Assembly: GCA_020636325.1 (NCBI GenBank) | Contig: JACJYC010000005.1 | Location: 248,001 to 312,000, forward strand | Direction of reading: 5' to 3' | DNA length: 64,000 bases | Source: Lewinellaceae bacterium | GTDB taxonomy: Bacteria; Bacteroidota; Bacteroidia; Chitinophagales; Saprospiraceae | Shown here: piece after piece, positions 1-9,900 of the stretch | Layout: the number at the start of each line of letters is the position of its first letter | How positions within the stretch are numbered: position 1 is the stretch's first letter | The notes under the pieces: generated by a model | What the model saw: the letters and a program-made list of their open reading frames with translations, nothing else | The model's database searches: none | What the model was told of the DNA's origin: nothing | Made by a program: the position numbers and the translations under genes

Positions 1-1
1 C

Positions 2-1045
2 GGCTTTGCCGGCGATACCACCACCCTGCGCAACTGCAATGCGGTGGATTGCGGCAACGGTTCCGGTAAATTCTACTACCGCGACGGATCAAAATACATC
101 GGTACCTTCGTCAACGGCATACCCGAAGGCCAGGGTACCGTCTACTACGCCAGCGGCGACCGCTACGAAGGCGGCTGGAAGCGGCACGCCCCCCACGGCC
201 AGGGCGTTATGTATTACACCAGCGGCAAAGTGATCGGCGCCATCTGGGATTACGGCAAACCGGCCAAGAAACTGTTCACCCGCGAAGATCCGTCCCTCCA
301 GGTCCCCATTTCGATGGACACCGACTCCGAGGTCAAGATCTGGGCCGTCATCATCGGCGCCGCCAGGTATACCCATATGCCGGCCTTGCGCTATACCGAC
401 GACGACGCCTACCAGATCTACGCTTTCCTCAAAAGCCCTGAGGGCGGCGCACTGCCCGACCGCCAGGTGCGGCTCCTCGTAGATGAAGACGCTACCAAGA
501 ACAATATCCTGGAAGCCATGCGGTCTACGTTCCTGAAAGCGGACGGCAATGATGTGGTCCTGTTCTACTTTTCCGGCCACGGCCTGCCCGGCGCATTCCT
601 GCCGGTCGATTATGACGGCTACAACAACCGCCTTGAACACCAGGAGATCCGCGATATGCTGGCCTCCTCGCGCGCCAAACACAAGCTGGTTTTGGCTGAC
701 GCCTGCCACTCCGGGAGCCTCAACTCCAAAATGCCGCTCAACTCCGTGCTCCAGAAATATTATTCAGCCTTTGAGCAATCATCCGGCGGTACGGCCCTGC
801 TGATGTCTTCCAAAGGAGAGGAATATTCCCTGGAAGACGGCGGTCTGCGGTCCGGGATATTCAGTCACTTTCTGGTCAAAGGCCTCAAAGGGGAAGCGGA
901 TACCTCGGGCGATAAGATCGTTTCTATCCGCGAATTGTTTAACTTTGTATATAAACAGGTCCGGTTGTATACCGGCAACGTACAAACACCGACCCTGACC
1001 GGCCAGTTCGATGATAATATGCCGGTAGCTGCAGTTCGTGATTAA
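2..1045 (+). CDS. MORN-repeat caspase-family (C14) protein, 5' end outside window
   Basis: The reading frame is open from base 2, so the gene starts upstream of the window; the first in-frame start-like codon (GTG at 44) lies inside a repeat block and is not trusted. The visible N-terminal part holds MORN-type repeats (YYRDGSKYIGTF, YYASGDRYEGGW) opened by a Cys-x4-Cys motif (NCNAVDC), as in the next gene. A caspase/metacaspase-like peptidase domain fills the rest: the catalytic His is in FSGHG (codon 578-580) and the catalytic Cys in DACHSGS (codon 704-706). The family cleaves after Arg/Lys or Asp; the substrate is unknown here. Its stop overlaps a possible GTG start of the following paralogue, so the two are probably co-transcribed. 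Confidence 0.88.
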   Translation, partial: GFAGDTTTLRNCNAVDCGNGSGKFYYRDGSKYIGTFVNGIPEGQGTVYYASGDRYEGGWKRHAPHGQGVMYYTSGKVIGAIWDYGKPAKKLFTREDPSLQVPISMDTDSEVKIWAVIIGAARYTHMPALRYTDDDAYQIYAFLKSPEGGALPDRQVRLLVDEDATKNNILEAMRSTFLKADGNDVVLFYFSGHGLPGAFLPVDYDGYNNRLEHQEIRDMLASSRAKHKLVLADACHSGSLNSKMPLNSVLQKYYSAFEQSSGGTALLMSSKGEEYSLEDGGLRSGIFSHFLVKGLKGEADTSGDKIVSIRELFNFVYKQVRLYTGNVQTPTLTGQFDDNMPVAAVRD

Positions 1046-2990
1046 ACGCTTCATGCCTATGGTGGTTAGATACTGTTTGTCCCTATGTCTGATATTATCG
1101 GTGTGCAACCTGGTATCAGCCCAATGTCTTTCCGGCGATTGTAAAAACGGAACAGGTATTTACCTCTACACAGGCGCTTCAAGGTACGTAGGTCAATTCA
1201 AAAACGGTCAACCCTCCGGCACAGGCAGCATGTACTATGCCGACGGCGGCAAACAGACCGGTGAATGGACCTACGGCAAACCCAACGGCAAAAGCGTTTA
1301 TGCCGCTCCCAACGGCCTCCGCAAAGAAGGCATCTGGCAAATGGGGCAACTCATCCGGACCGAACCGGTGGACGAACGCAGCTTTGAAACCGCAGCCAAC
1401 CGCAGCCTCAACGCCAAAACCGGGTGCATTTCCGGCGATTGCCTCAATGGTCAGGGCGTTTATCTCTTTCCCGGCGGCGCAGTCTATATCGGCCTGTTCT
1501 CCAAAGGCGAAATCCACGGTACAGGGCTGTGTTATTACCTCGACGGCAGCAAATACCAGGGCGAATGGGCCTACGGCTACCCCGAAGGCAGCGGCACCAA
1601 ACATTTTCCGGATGGAAAAAAATGGACCGGCAAATGGCATAAGGGCCTCCCCATCGGCGAGGACGGCGCCGCATTGTCCGAAACAGCCATTGCCCGCCAA
1701 CTCTCCCATACCTATACCGTACAGTCCGGATGCCTGCGCGGCAACTGCGAAAGCGGAAAAGGGTTGATGGTCTACCCCGACGGCAGCCGTTACGAAGGCT
1801 ATTTCCTCCATAATAAACCGCACGGTGACGGGACCTTCATCTATCCCAACAACGACCGCTACGTCGGGCAATTCCGGAACGGCCTGCGCAACGGGACCGG
1901 GCGGCTGTACTATGCATCGGGCGGATCGGCGGAAGGGGTCTGGCGCGAGGGCGAACTCGCCGGCGCCAACGACCGGAAAGGCTGCGTGGAAGGCGATTGC
2001 GCCCAGGGATTCGGCACGTATATCTTCCAGGACGGCGCCAAATATATCGGCACTTTCAAGGATAATTACCCCGAAGGCCGGGGGATCGTCCTGTATGGCA
2101 ACGGCGAAAAATACGAAGGGGAAATGGCCGCCGGCGCATTCAACGGTTTCGGCCAGCTGTCCACTGCCGACGGCGTCCGGTTTACAGGGCAATGGCAGAA
2201 CGGCGTCTTTGTCGGCTCCGATCCGTCGCCCGCAAAAACACTGACGAACGAACCGCCGGTCAATCAGAAAAAATCCAAGGTATGGGCGGTGATCATCGGC
2301 GTTTCCTCCTATAACCATATGCCCGCGCTCAAATATCCGGACGACGATGCCTACCTGATCTACGCTTTCCTCAAAAGCCCGATCGGCGGCGCTATTCCGG
2401 ACGAGCAGATCCGGATCCTGGTAGATGAAGACGCCACGCATTACGCCATCACGCAATCCTTGAAAGATATGTTCTGGCAGGCCGGTCCGGACGACCTGGT
2501 CTTCCTCTACTTCTCGGGCCACGGCCTGCCCGGCGCTTTCCTTCCCATCGACTATGACGGCGAGCATAACCTGCTGTACCATGAAGAGATCACGGCCATC
2601 CTCAACAAAAGCAGCGCCAAGATCAAGCTTTGTTTTGCCGACGCCTGCCACTCCGGCAGCCTGCTGGCCCTCAAAGGCGGTCAAAAACCCGATCTGCTTC
2701 AGCGTTATTACGACAACCTGACCCAGGCCAAACCGGGCCAGGTGCTGATCATGTCCTCCAAATCGGATGAAACTTCACTGGAATCCAGCGGCCTGCGCCA
2801 GGGCGTTTTTTCGCATTACCTGATCCGGGGCCTGAAGGGAGAAAGCGACGCGGATAAGGACGGCCAGGTAACGGTCAAGGAGCTGTTCGACTTCATTTAT
2901 GAACACGTCAGGTCCTATACCGCCAACCGGCAAAGCCCGGTGATACAAGGGGTTTATGACCCGTCGACGCCCATTGCCGTGATCAAATAA
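1038..2990 (+). CDS. Secreted MORN-repeat caspase-family (C14) protein
   Basis: This 650-residue protein is a full-length paralogue of the preceding gene. Residues 1-28 look like a signal peptide ending ..LVSA/Q. Four blocks of MORN repeats follow, each opened by a Cys-x4-Cys motif (C30/C35, C130/C135, C232/C237, C316/C321). The caspase-like domain starts near residue 414 (KVWAVIIG) and keeps the catalytic dyad, His495 in FSGHG and Cys537 in DACHSGS. The GTG start at 1038 overlaps the upstream stop by 8 bases; an in-frame ATG at 1053 is an equally good start and still leaves a signal peptide. MORN repeats often bind membranes or lipids, so a role at the envelope is inferred, and the protease substrate is unknown. 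Confidence 0.9.
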   Translation: MIKRFMPMVVRYCLSLCLILSVCNLVSAQCLSGDCKNGTGIYLYTGASRYVGQFKNGQPSGTGSMYYADGGKQTGEWTYGKPNGKSVYAAPNGLRKEGIWQMGQLIRTEPVDERSFETAANRSLNAKTGCISGDCLNGQGVYLFPGGAVYIGLFSKGEIHGTGLCYYLDGSKYQGEWAYGYPEGSGTKHFPDGKKWTGKWHKGLPIGEDGAALSETAIARQLSHTYTVQSGCLRGNCESGKGLMVYPDGSRYEGYFLHNKPHGDGTFIYPNNDRYVGQFRNGLRNGTGRLYYASGGSAEGVWREGELAGANDRKGCVEGDCAQGFGTYIFQDGAKYIGTFKDNYPEGRGIVLYGNGEKYEGEMAAGAFNGFGQLSTADGVRFTGQWQNGVFVGSDPSPAKTLTNEPPVNQKKSKVWAVIIGVSSYNHMPALKYPDDDAYLIYAFLKSPIGGAIPDEQIRILVDEDATHYAITQSLKDMFWQAGPDDLVFLYFSGHGLPGAFLPIDYDGEHNLLYHEEITAILNKSSAKIKLCFADACHSGSLLALKGGQKPDLLQRYYDNLTQAKPGQVLIMSSKSDETSLESSGLRQGVFSHYLIRGLKGESDADKDGQVTVKELFDFIYEHVRSYTANRQSPVIQGVYDPSTPIAVIK

Positions 2991-2995
2991 ACCCT

Positions 2996-3769
2996 TTACC
3001 GGCTTTTGATCTCATCAAAAGTGGAGAGGTAATCGGCGTGATTGGTGCCCATCCAGGTATCCCAGAAATTGTAATAAAGACCGTAATTGCACCCCGACCT
3101 GGAATGGTGCATATTGTGATGCGTCGCCGTATTGAGCCAGCGGAAAACGGGGTGCCGCACAAACCATCCCGGAAAGATCTCATACCCCAGGTGGCCGATC
3201 ACGTTCCAGAACATCGCCCAGAAAAAGAAGGCCAGCAGCACCAGGGGGTGAAAAGGCAGCACAACGACCGCCAGCGGGACAATGCCGATTTCCACCAGGG
3301 ATTCCAGGGGGTGAAAAGCCAGTGAAGTCCACGGCGTAGGATTATCCGAACGGTGGTGCTCGCGGTGCAGCAACCTGAACAGCCTGGGGTTGTGCATCAA
3401 CCGGTGCATCCAGTAAAAATACGTGTCGTGCAGAAAGGTCAGCAGAAAAAAGGAAACCGGCAAGTACCACCAGCCGTAAGCTCCGGGCTCCAGGTAGATC
3501 CGGGTGAGGCCTGCCTGCCGCAGGTAATAGATCCCCAACCCGACGGAGGCAAAAACAAAAGCGGTGAGAAAAGAGTCGCGAACTTCCTCCATAACCCGCT
3601 CCCGGCGGGGAGACCGATTCTGGATCTTGACTTTTGCGAAGACCTGCTTTTTCCAATTGTAGAAAATGAAGAAGAAAAAACCAGCCAGCAAAAGGTATCG
3701 CAGGAAAACAAAAGCTGCAGCGGTGAAATAGGCGGGGAATAAACCGAGCCTTTCGATGAGGAATGCCAT
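2996..3769 (-). CDS. Sterol desaturase / fatty acid hydroxylase family membrane protein
   Basis: The 257-residue protein has several hydrophobic segments (about 14-38, 66-83, 100-118, 163-190) and the histidine boxes of the FA hydroxylase superfamily (PF04116): His114, HRLMH at 122-126, HREHH at 135-139, His153, and HHNMHH at 217-222. These residues bind a di-iron centre that uses O2 to hydroxylate or desaturate a lipid in the membrane. The substrate (fatty acid, sterol, carotenoid) cannot be told from sequence. The gene is convergent with the caspase gene, with only 5 bases between the two stops. Confidence 0.9.
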   Translation of the reverse strand: MAFLIERLGLFPAYFTAAAFVFLRYLLLAGFFFFIFYNWKKQVFAKVKIQNRSPRRERVMEEVRDSFLTAFVFASVGLGIYYLRQAGLTRIYLEPGAYGWWYLPVSFFLLTFLHDTYFYWMHRLMHNPRLFRLLHREHHRSDNPTPWTSLAFHPLESLVEIGIVPLAVVVLPFHPLVLLAFFFWAMFWNVIGHLGYEIFPGWFVRHPVFRWLNTATHHNMHHSRSGCNYGLYYNFWDTWMGTNHADYLSTFDEIKSR

Positions 3770-3830
3770 GGCTGTTTGGGTTTGCTATGTCCGCCATAGT
3801 GGCGCTGCGGGCGTTACGGAGGCGGGGTTA

Positions 3831-3900
3831 TGGTTGTTTGTGGTTGTTTATGGTTGTTTGTGGTTGTTTATGGTTGTTTGTGGTTGTTTGTGGTTGTTTA
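3831..3900. repeat. Seven perfect-period decamers TGGTTGTTT(G/A)
   Basis: Seven consecutive 10-bp units differ only at the last base (order G,A,G,A,G,G,A). They lie upstream of the FA hydroxylase gene and downstream of the lipoprotein gene. A 10-bp inverted repeat follows (ATTGTTGTTC at 3910-3919, GAACAACAAT at 3936-3945). Reading frames across the array translate to repetitive nonsense. Confidence 0.9.
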
Positions 3901-3956
3901 TGCCGGTTCATTGTTGTTCGGTTGCCATCAGCGTTGAACAACAATAAACCAGCATA

Positions 3957-4036
3957 AACTAAAACAAACCACAATGAACTAAAATAAACCACAATGAACT
4001 AAAACAAACAATAACGAACTAAAACAAACAATAATC
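3957..4036. repeat. Four 20-bp units AACTAAAACAAACCACAATG and variants
   Basis: Four exact-length 20-bp units begin at 3957, 3977, 3997 and 4017. They are rich in CAAAC/ACCACA, the complement of the GGTTG/GTTTG words of the decamer array about 60 bp away, so the two arrays could form arms of a long imperfect hairpin. The array ends 12 bp from the stop of the minus-strand lipoprotein gene. Confidence 0.88.
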
Positions 4037-4048
4037 AACAACAAGGCA

Positions 4049-4804
4049 TCAATACAGGTCGACCGTCCAGGTATGGCCGTTGACGGTGACGATTGCGGAG
4101 CCGTCGCCGAGGAATTCGACCGAGCCGGTATGGTTGAAGCTGTAGCCGGTCGTGCCTTCTCCGCTGATCACCAGGGTTGCCAGGCCGCTGTCGATCAGTT
4201 TGGTGATCTTGTTCACCTTGAGGTCCGTGACGGTGAATTGCGTGGTGGAGCTGAACGTATTCTGGTTGCCGATCTTGAACATCTGGCTGCCCTGGCGGGA
4301 GTAGCTGCCGTTGAGTACGTAGAACAGACCGGTGGTCAGGTTGCTCACTACCCATTGGCCGGTGGCGGTCTCCATGGCCTTCAGTCGTGCGGATTCATAC
4401 TGGCCGTTGGTGTTGCGGGTATAAACCAGCGAGGTGGGCAGGCTCTGCGGCGTACAGTTGAGCGTCCAGGTCCAGAGCCCGTTGTAGCCGGCGCTGACAT
4501 TGCCGCTGCCGAAGCTCCAGGTAACGGAAGTGTCGCGGGTTTCGCCGCATTCCAGGGTAGTGGTCGTTTTTTCCACTGATGCTTCGGTGATGACGGCAGC
4601 GTCAAAAGCTTCTTTGGCGATACCCTGATAATTGGCTACCAGCGATCCCTCAACGATGGCTTCGAGCTCATCATTGCTGATCTTGTTTTCCGGTTCATTA
4701 TCGTCATTTTTTTTGCAGGAGGTGCCTATCACCAGCAGGGCAAGGCCGAGGACAAACGCAAATTTGGTTTGAAGGGAGAACATTTTTGAGAACATGATCT
4801 TCAT
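4049..4804 (-). CDS. Predicted lipoprotein of unknown function
   Basis: The 251-residue product has an N-terminal hydrophobic stretch and a lipobox (VIGTSC, Cys30) followed by KKNDDNEPEN, as in Bacteroidota lipoproteins. The remainder is beta-rich, with alternating T/S/N and hydrophobic residues, and contains no motif I recognise. Methionines at positions 4 and 8 are alternative starts. It is transcribed away from FabH and separated from it by a folded repeat array, so it is probably its own transcription unit. It is likely anchored in the envelope; its function is unknown. Confidence 0.75.
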   Translation of the reverse strand: MKIMFSKMFSLQTKFAFVLGLALLVIGTSCKKNDDNEPENKISNDELEAIVEGSLVANYQGIAKEAFDAAVITEASVEKTTTTLECGETRDTSVTWSFGSGNVSAGYNGLWTWTLNCTPQSLPTSLVYTRNTNGQYESARLKAMETATGQWVVSNLTTGLFYVLNGSYSRQGSQMFKIGNQNTFSSTTQFTVTDLKVNKITKLIDSGLATLVISGEGTTGYSFNHTGSVEFLGDGSAIVTVNGHTWTVDLY

Positions 4805-4930
4805 GACGTTTTTGATTTTTTGTGATTAATGACAATTAAACGTTTGACGCCACAAAGAAAGTCCGGGTTTAATGTTAAAATAAAAATTGTTCAACGAATG
4901 GTTGGATTGCTTCAACGAGCTGCTGATTTC

Positions 4931-5013
4931 AGTGGTCAGTGATCAGTTGTCAGTGATCAGTAAATCCTTGGCCAACTGACAACTGTCTTCTGACAACTGA
5001 CAACTGACAACTG
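4931..5013. repeat. Inverted short-word array GTCAGTTGTCAG / CTGACAACTGAC
   Basis: The left arm (4931-4961) is built of CAGTGATCAGT and CAGTTGTCAGT words. The right arm (4973-5013) repeats CTGACAA on the opposite sense, so the two can pair into a long imperfect hairpin. It sits 7 bp beyond the stop of the minus-strand fabH gene. The same words recur at 15.1-15.2 kb. Confidence 0.85.
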
Positions 5014-5020
5014 TTTTATC

Positions 5021-6088
5021 TTACCAACGGATCAGCGCCGAGCCCCAGGTAAAGCCGCTGCCGAAGGCTGCCAGGCAAACCAGGTCGCCTTCCTTGACGG
5101 CGCCGGCCTCGTAGGCTTCGCAAAGCGCGATCGGTACGGAAGCTGCGGTTGTATTGCCGAAGCGCTGGATATTATTCCAGACCTGATCATCGGACAGGCC
5201 GAGTTTGCGCTGTACGAACTGGCTGATGCGCAGGTTGGCCTGGTGGGGGATGAACATATTGATATCTGATGTCTGAAGGCCGGTTTTGGCGAGGGCTTCC
5301 ATAATGACTTCGGGAAATTTTTGTACGGCCATCTTGAAAACGAACTGGCCTTCCATATTGGGAAAGATGTAGCCGTTTTCGACCATGTATTCATTGACGA
5401 ACATTTCTCCGTATTCGGCATCGGAATAATGGTAATCGACCTGTTCTTCCTGGTGGGCGGCGTGATAACCGCCGTGAGCGCCCGGGTTGATGAACGCGAG
5501 CTTCTCGGCGTAGGTGCCGTTGGAATGCAGGTGGGTGGTCAGGATGCCCTTGCCCGGTTCGTCGGTGGGTTGCAGGAGCACGGCGCCCGCTCCGTCGCCG
5601 AAAATAACGGTCACGTTGCGCCCGCGGGTGCTGAAGTCGAGCCCCATCGAGTGCATTTCGCTGCCGATGAGCAGGATGTTGCGGTACATCCCCGATTTGA
5701 TGAACTGATCGGCGATGGAAAGGCCGTAAACGAACCCCGAGCATTGGTTCCGGATATCCAGGGCGCCGGCTTCCGAGCCGGTAATGCCCAATTCGCGCTG
5801 GACCAGTACGCCGCAACCGGGAAAATAATAATCCGGGCTAAGGGTAGCAAATATGATGAAATCGACTTCTTCTTTGGCGATTCCGGCCCGCTGGATGGCA
5901 ATTTCGGCAGCGCGGGCCCCCATGGTAGTCGTAGTTTCCTTGTGTTTTTTGCCGTACCGGCGTTCGCGGATGCCGGTGCGTTCCTGGATCCACTCGTCGG
6001 TAGTGTCCATTATTTTGGTCAGATCGTCGTTGGTGACCACTTTTTCAGGAACGTAATAGCCGATCCCTGCAATTTTTGTATTGGGCAT
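5021..6088 (-). CDS. fabH: 3-oxoacyl-ACP synthase III (KASIII, FabH-like)
   Basis: The 355-residue thiolase-fold enzyme keeps the KASIII catalytic triad: Cys116 in RNQCSGF, His282 in IPHQANLRI and Asn312 in FGNTTAAS. FabH condenses acetyl- or branched acyl-CoA with malonyl-ACP to start fatty acid synthesis in the cytosol. It is somewhat longer than the E. coli enzyme because of an extended segment around residues 195-245, so a FabH paralogue acting on another acyl chain is possible. The ATG start at 6088 is supported by a -7 box 25 bases upstream. No other fab gene is adjacent. Confidence 0.92.
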   Translation of the reverse strand: MPNTKIAGIGYYVPEKVVTNDDLTKIMDTTDEWIQERTGIRERRYGKKHKETTTTMGARAAEIAIQRAGIAKEEVDFIIFATLSPDYYFPGCGVLVQRELGITGSEAGALDIRNQCSGFVYGLSIADQFIKSGMYRNILLIGSEMHSMGLDFSTRGRNVTVIFGDGAGAVLLQPTDEPGKGILTTHLHSNGTYAEKLAFINPGAHGGYHAAHQEEQVDYHYSDAEYGEMFVNEYMVENGYIFPNMEGQFVFKMAVQKFPEVIMEALAKTGLQTSDINMFIPHQANLRISQFVQRKLGLSDDQVWNNIQRFGNTTAASVPIALCEAYEAGAVKEGDLVCLAAFGSGFTWGSALIRW

Positions 6089-6113
6089 GTGGATACGATT
6101 TGGTGATAAGAAG

Positions 6114-6121
6114 CAAAAATA
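6114..6121 (-). promoter_or_regulatory. -7 promoter element TATTTTTG for fabH
   Basis: On the minus strand this reads TATTTTTG, an exact match to the Bacteroidota consensus TAnnTTTG, 25 bases before the fabH ATG. No clear TTTG at -33 is visible. Confidence 0.55.
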
Positions 6122-6205
6122 GCAATTGTCGGCGAATAACGTCTTAACGCCTGAGTTGGTTCATTCGGTTTTTATGGCTAGTTTAGCGCTTTACAAAACA
6201 CTGAG

Positions 6206-6835
6206 ATGATCAACCTTGCTATTATTGACGATCAACCCCTCGTGATAGATACCCTGATTCAGTTTTTATCCGCCCAGGAAGATATTAAGGTCATTCACAC
6301 TTCCAATTCAGTGGAATCGTTCCTGGAAACCCACAAAACAAAAACAGGCATTAACGTTATTTTGCTGGATATCGGCCTGCCGGGCGGCATGTCGGGCATC
6401 GAGGGCATCCGGCATATCCGGCCGGAATTGCCGGATGCGGATATCATCATGCTCACGGCCCACGATGACAACGAGCGCATTTTCGAAGCCCTCCGGGCGG
6501 GAGCTGTTGCCTATATCAAAAAAACCAGCAACCTCCAGGAGATCCGGGAAGCCCTGATGACCGTCCACAACGGCGGTTCCTATATGTCGCCGGCCATTGC
6601 CCGCAAGATTGTCGCCTTCTTCGGTCCGAAATACATCGACCCGGACCAGGCGCTCACCCCCCGGCAGGAGGAGATCGTTCAGGGGTTGGTGGACGGCCTG
6701 AGCTACAAGTTGATCGCGGACAAGCTGGACATTTCCGTGGAGACCGTTCGCGACCACATTAAAAAAATCTATAAAAAGCTCAATGTCAACAGCAAAGGTG
6801 AAGTGATCAAGAAAAAAATGGACGGCGAAATTTGA
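6206..6835 (+). CDS. NarL/LuxR-family response regulator
   Basis: The 209-residue protein has a receiver domain (residues 1-120) with acidic pair Asp8/Asp9, phosphoacceptor Asp55 in LLDIGLPGG, Thr84 and Lys105. The C-terminal LuxR-type helix-turn-helix (about 148-205) begins LTPRQEEIVQGLVDG and includes the recognition helix SVETVRDHIKKIYKKLNV. It is a cytoplasmic transcription factor. The histidine kinase gene starts about 70 bases downstream on the same strand, so the two are almost certainly a cognate pair in one operon. The regulated genes are not evident. A degenerate -7 element (TAGTTTAG) lies about 20 bases upstream. Confidence 0.92.
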   Translation: MINLAIIDDQPLVIDTLIQFLSAQEDIKVIHTSNSVESFLETHKTKTGINVILLDIGLPGGMSGIEGIRHIRPELPDADIIMLTAHDDNERIFEALRAGAVAYIKKTSNLQEIREALMTVHNGGSYMSPAIARKIVAFFGPKYIDPDQALTPRQEEIVQGLVDGLSYKLIADKLDISVETVRDHIKKIYKKLNVNSKGEVIKKKMDGEI

Positions 6836-6906
6836 ATTTTTCTTCCGGATTTTGCTTAATTTTATCCCCGGATGAATAATCGACCGTGCAACCCCGTACG
6901 AACACC

Positions 6907-9900
6907 ATGAGCAAATTCGCCAAATCGCTTCTGATCCTTTTCTTCCTCGCCTTGTTCGGTACAGGTGCATGCCTTGCACAAAGCAGGCTGCTGCAACAGG
7001 CCGATTTCTTTGAACTGAACGAGGGCCTTTCCAACCGGCTGGTCAAAACCATTATCAGAGGAAGGGATCAATTGATCTGGATCGGCACCAACAACGGCCT
7101 CAACCGGTTTGACGGATACGAATTTCTGGTTTTTAATTCCGATTGGGACAACCCTCATCAGCTCAGCGGTTCCAACATCGCGGCCCTCAAACAGGATAAA
7201 TCCGGCCGGATTGTCGTCCTGTACGAAAACATCACCACCAATTTCGACCTGCTTGATCCGCTTTCTTTCAAAACCCAGCGGGTGGATATTTCGCCTTCTA
7301 CGGGCGTCAACGGGCTGGGGCGCACCATTTCCGTTTCTCCCGACGGCGAGATCTACGTCGCCGCCGAGAACGACAGCACCCTCAGCGTTTACCGGATGAC
7401 GCCGGATTATCGTTTTTCCACTGTTTTTTCCCTGAAGGAAAAAGGGTTCGGCCACGGTCAGGTCGATCTGCTGCCGCTCAAAAACGGCGATTTCCTCATC
7501 AACAGCACCGATAAAGGGATGATCCTGGTCTCTCCTGAAGGCGGGATCAAACAGTTTTACCTATCGAACAATTTCCCCTGCGCGGAAGGGTCCGTGATCA
7601 AATACCCGGACCATCCCCGATTCATGACGCAAGACCAGCAGGGCCGGGTCTGGGTAGCCTGGTACAGTACGCCGGGCATTTTCCGCCTGACGGAGGAGGA
7701 CTCCTGCTTTGAAAAACCGCAGGAGCTGCCCCAGGACTATTACTACGTCCTCGCCTGGGAAGACGATTCCGGCAACATCCTGTTTGCCCAGACCAGCAGA
7801 CTCCTTTCCCAGGCCTATCCTGCCCTGAGCAGGTTCAATTGCCTGAGCAAGGAAAACCGCGTAGTTGATTTTTCCTACCTGCTCGGTCAGCGCAATTTTC
7901 CGATCACGGCCTACAGCAGGGATTTTTTCAAAACGATCTTTCTGGGGCTCGATACCGGCTTGAAGATCATCCGGAACAAGCGGCCGAACGTTAAAAATTT
8001 CCTCGACCAGGACATCAATACCGACGAACGCGGCGCCAGCATCCGGGGCATTACCCAGGGCCGGGACGGAAAGATCTACTTCGCCCGCGAGATCAATTAC
8101 TGGTATGCCCTCAATCCGGCCACCAACCTGCTGGACACGATCCAGATCATGGACGAACTGACCGGAAAACCCATTGAATTCAGTTGTTCAAGCAACCTGT
8201 ATACCGTTGCGGATACGATCATCTGGGGCGCTTCCTGCCTCAATAACACGGTGGGGCAACTGCACCGTTACGATATGGTGAATTGTACGGCGAAAACGTA
8301 CAGGACCAAATACCTGATCAGCGCTTTCACCATTCTGCAAGGCGGAAATTTCCTGCTGGCCTGTACCAGCGACGACAGCAACGGCGGCCTGTTGGTAACA
8401 TTCAACCCCAAGACCGGCGAATTCACACCGGTCCCCTCACCCGACGGCGACAACCCGTTGAGCGGCACGATACCCCGGTATATCTTCGAACGCAGCAACG
8501 GCGATATCTGGCTCGCTACCGAACAGGGCGTTTTTGTATTCGCTCCGGATTTCCACCTGATACACCATTACAACGCCAATTCGGATGATACCGGCCTGCG
8601 ACTGAGCCACAACGTTTGTTACGTCATCTATGAGGACAACGACTGCAATATGCTGCTCGGCACGGAAAACGGGCTCAACATCATCGACCCGGAATCCAAT
8701 TCCATCCGGATCTACCGGAAAAAGGACGGCATGGCCAGCGATGTGGTTTGCGGCATCGTTCCGGACGAAAAAGGCAATTACTGGATCAGCACCTATTACG
8801 GCCTTTCCTATCTGGATACGCGGGAAGGCGATTTCCAGAACTTCTTTGTCGCCGACGGACTGAGCCATAACGAATTCAACCGGTTCTCCTTTTTCAGGGG
8901 TACCGACGGACGATATTATTTCGGCGGCGTCAACGGATTGAACGCTTTTTACGGCTATGACCTGCGCGCAGAACTGGACGCCCCCCCTCCCCTGCTCACC
9001 AAGATCACCCGGTACGACTACGGGAAGGACCAGGTGGAGGTCCAGGATACCGGCTTGCTCTTTCTCAACAAACTGGTCATCAACCCGCAGGACCCCTATT
9101 TTATCCTGCAATTCTCCCTGCCGGAATTTTACCGGTCCAGGCACCACAAATTCTGGACCCGGCTCGACCCGCTGGACAAGGAATGGGTCTACCAGGGCGC
9201 CAACAATACGGTGCGCTACAACCGCTTATCCGCCGGCAATTATACGCTGCGGGTGGCGGGCGCACTGGCCAACGGATTGCGCAGCCAGAATGAGTATACG
9301 GTCCGGATCAAGGTCAAGCAGGTCTTCTGGCTGCGATGGTATGTCATCCTGGTCATCCTGTCCATTGCTTCCATTCTGGCCTACGGCGGCTTTAAGTACC
9401 GCCTCGAACAAAAGCTCGAGGTGGAACGACTGCGCACCAAACTGGCCAGCGACCTGCACGACGAGGTGAGCGGCCTGCTGTCGGGTATGGCCATGCAGGC
9501 CGACGTGCTCCAAACCATGCTCAACGGCGAGGAAAAGATCGAGCGGGTGCGGACCATCGCCGAGGTGAGCCGCAAGGTCATGGACAAGATCAACGACGTC
9601 ATCTGGTCGATCGACTCCCGAAAGGACCGCCTCGAAGACCTCATCAACCGCATGCGCGAACACGCCGATGAGGTGCTCCTGCCGCTCGATATCCGCTACG
9701 AAATGCGCCTGGAAAAGATCAACCAGCAGGAGAAGATCCCGCCTTTTATCCGGCAAAACCTCTATTTTATCTTCAAGGAAACCATCAACAACGTGGCCAA
9801 GCACTCCAGCGCCACCTACGTTGTCGTCTCCATGACCAACAAGGGCAATTTCTTTGAAATGGACATCCAGGACAACGGCAAGTTGCCGCCCGTCAACCAC

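Noticed and set aside
3756..3957. Small plus-strand frames rich in WLFVVVCGCLW repeats
   Set aside because: They are translations of the decamer array and begin inside the antisense of the FA hydroxylase start.
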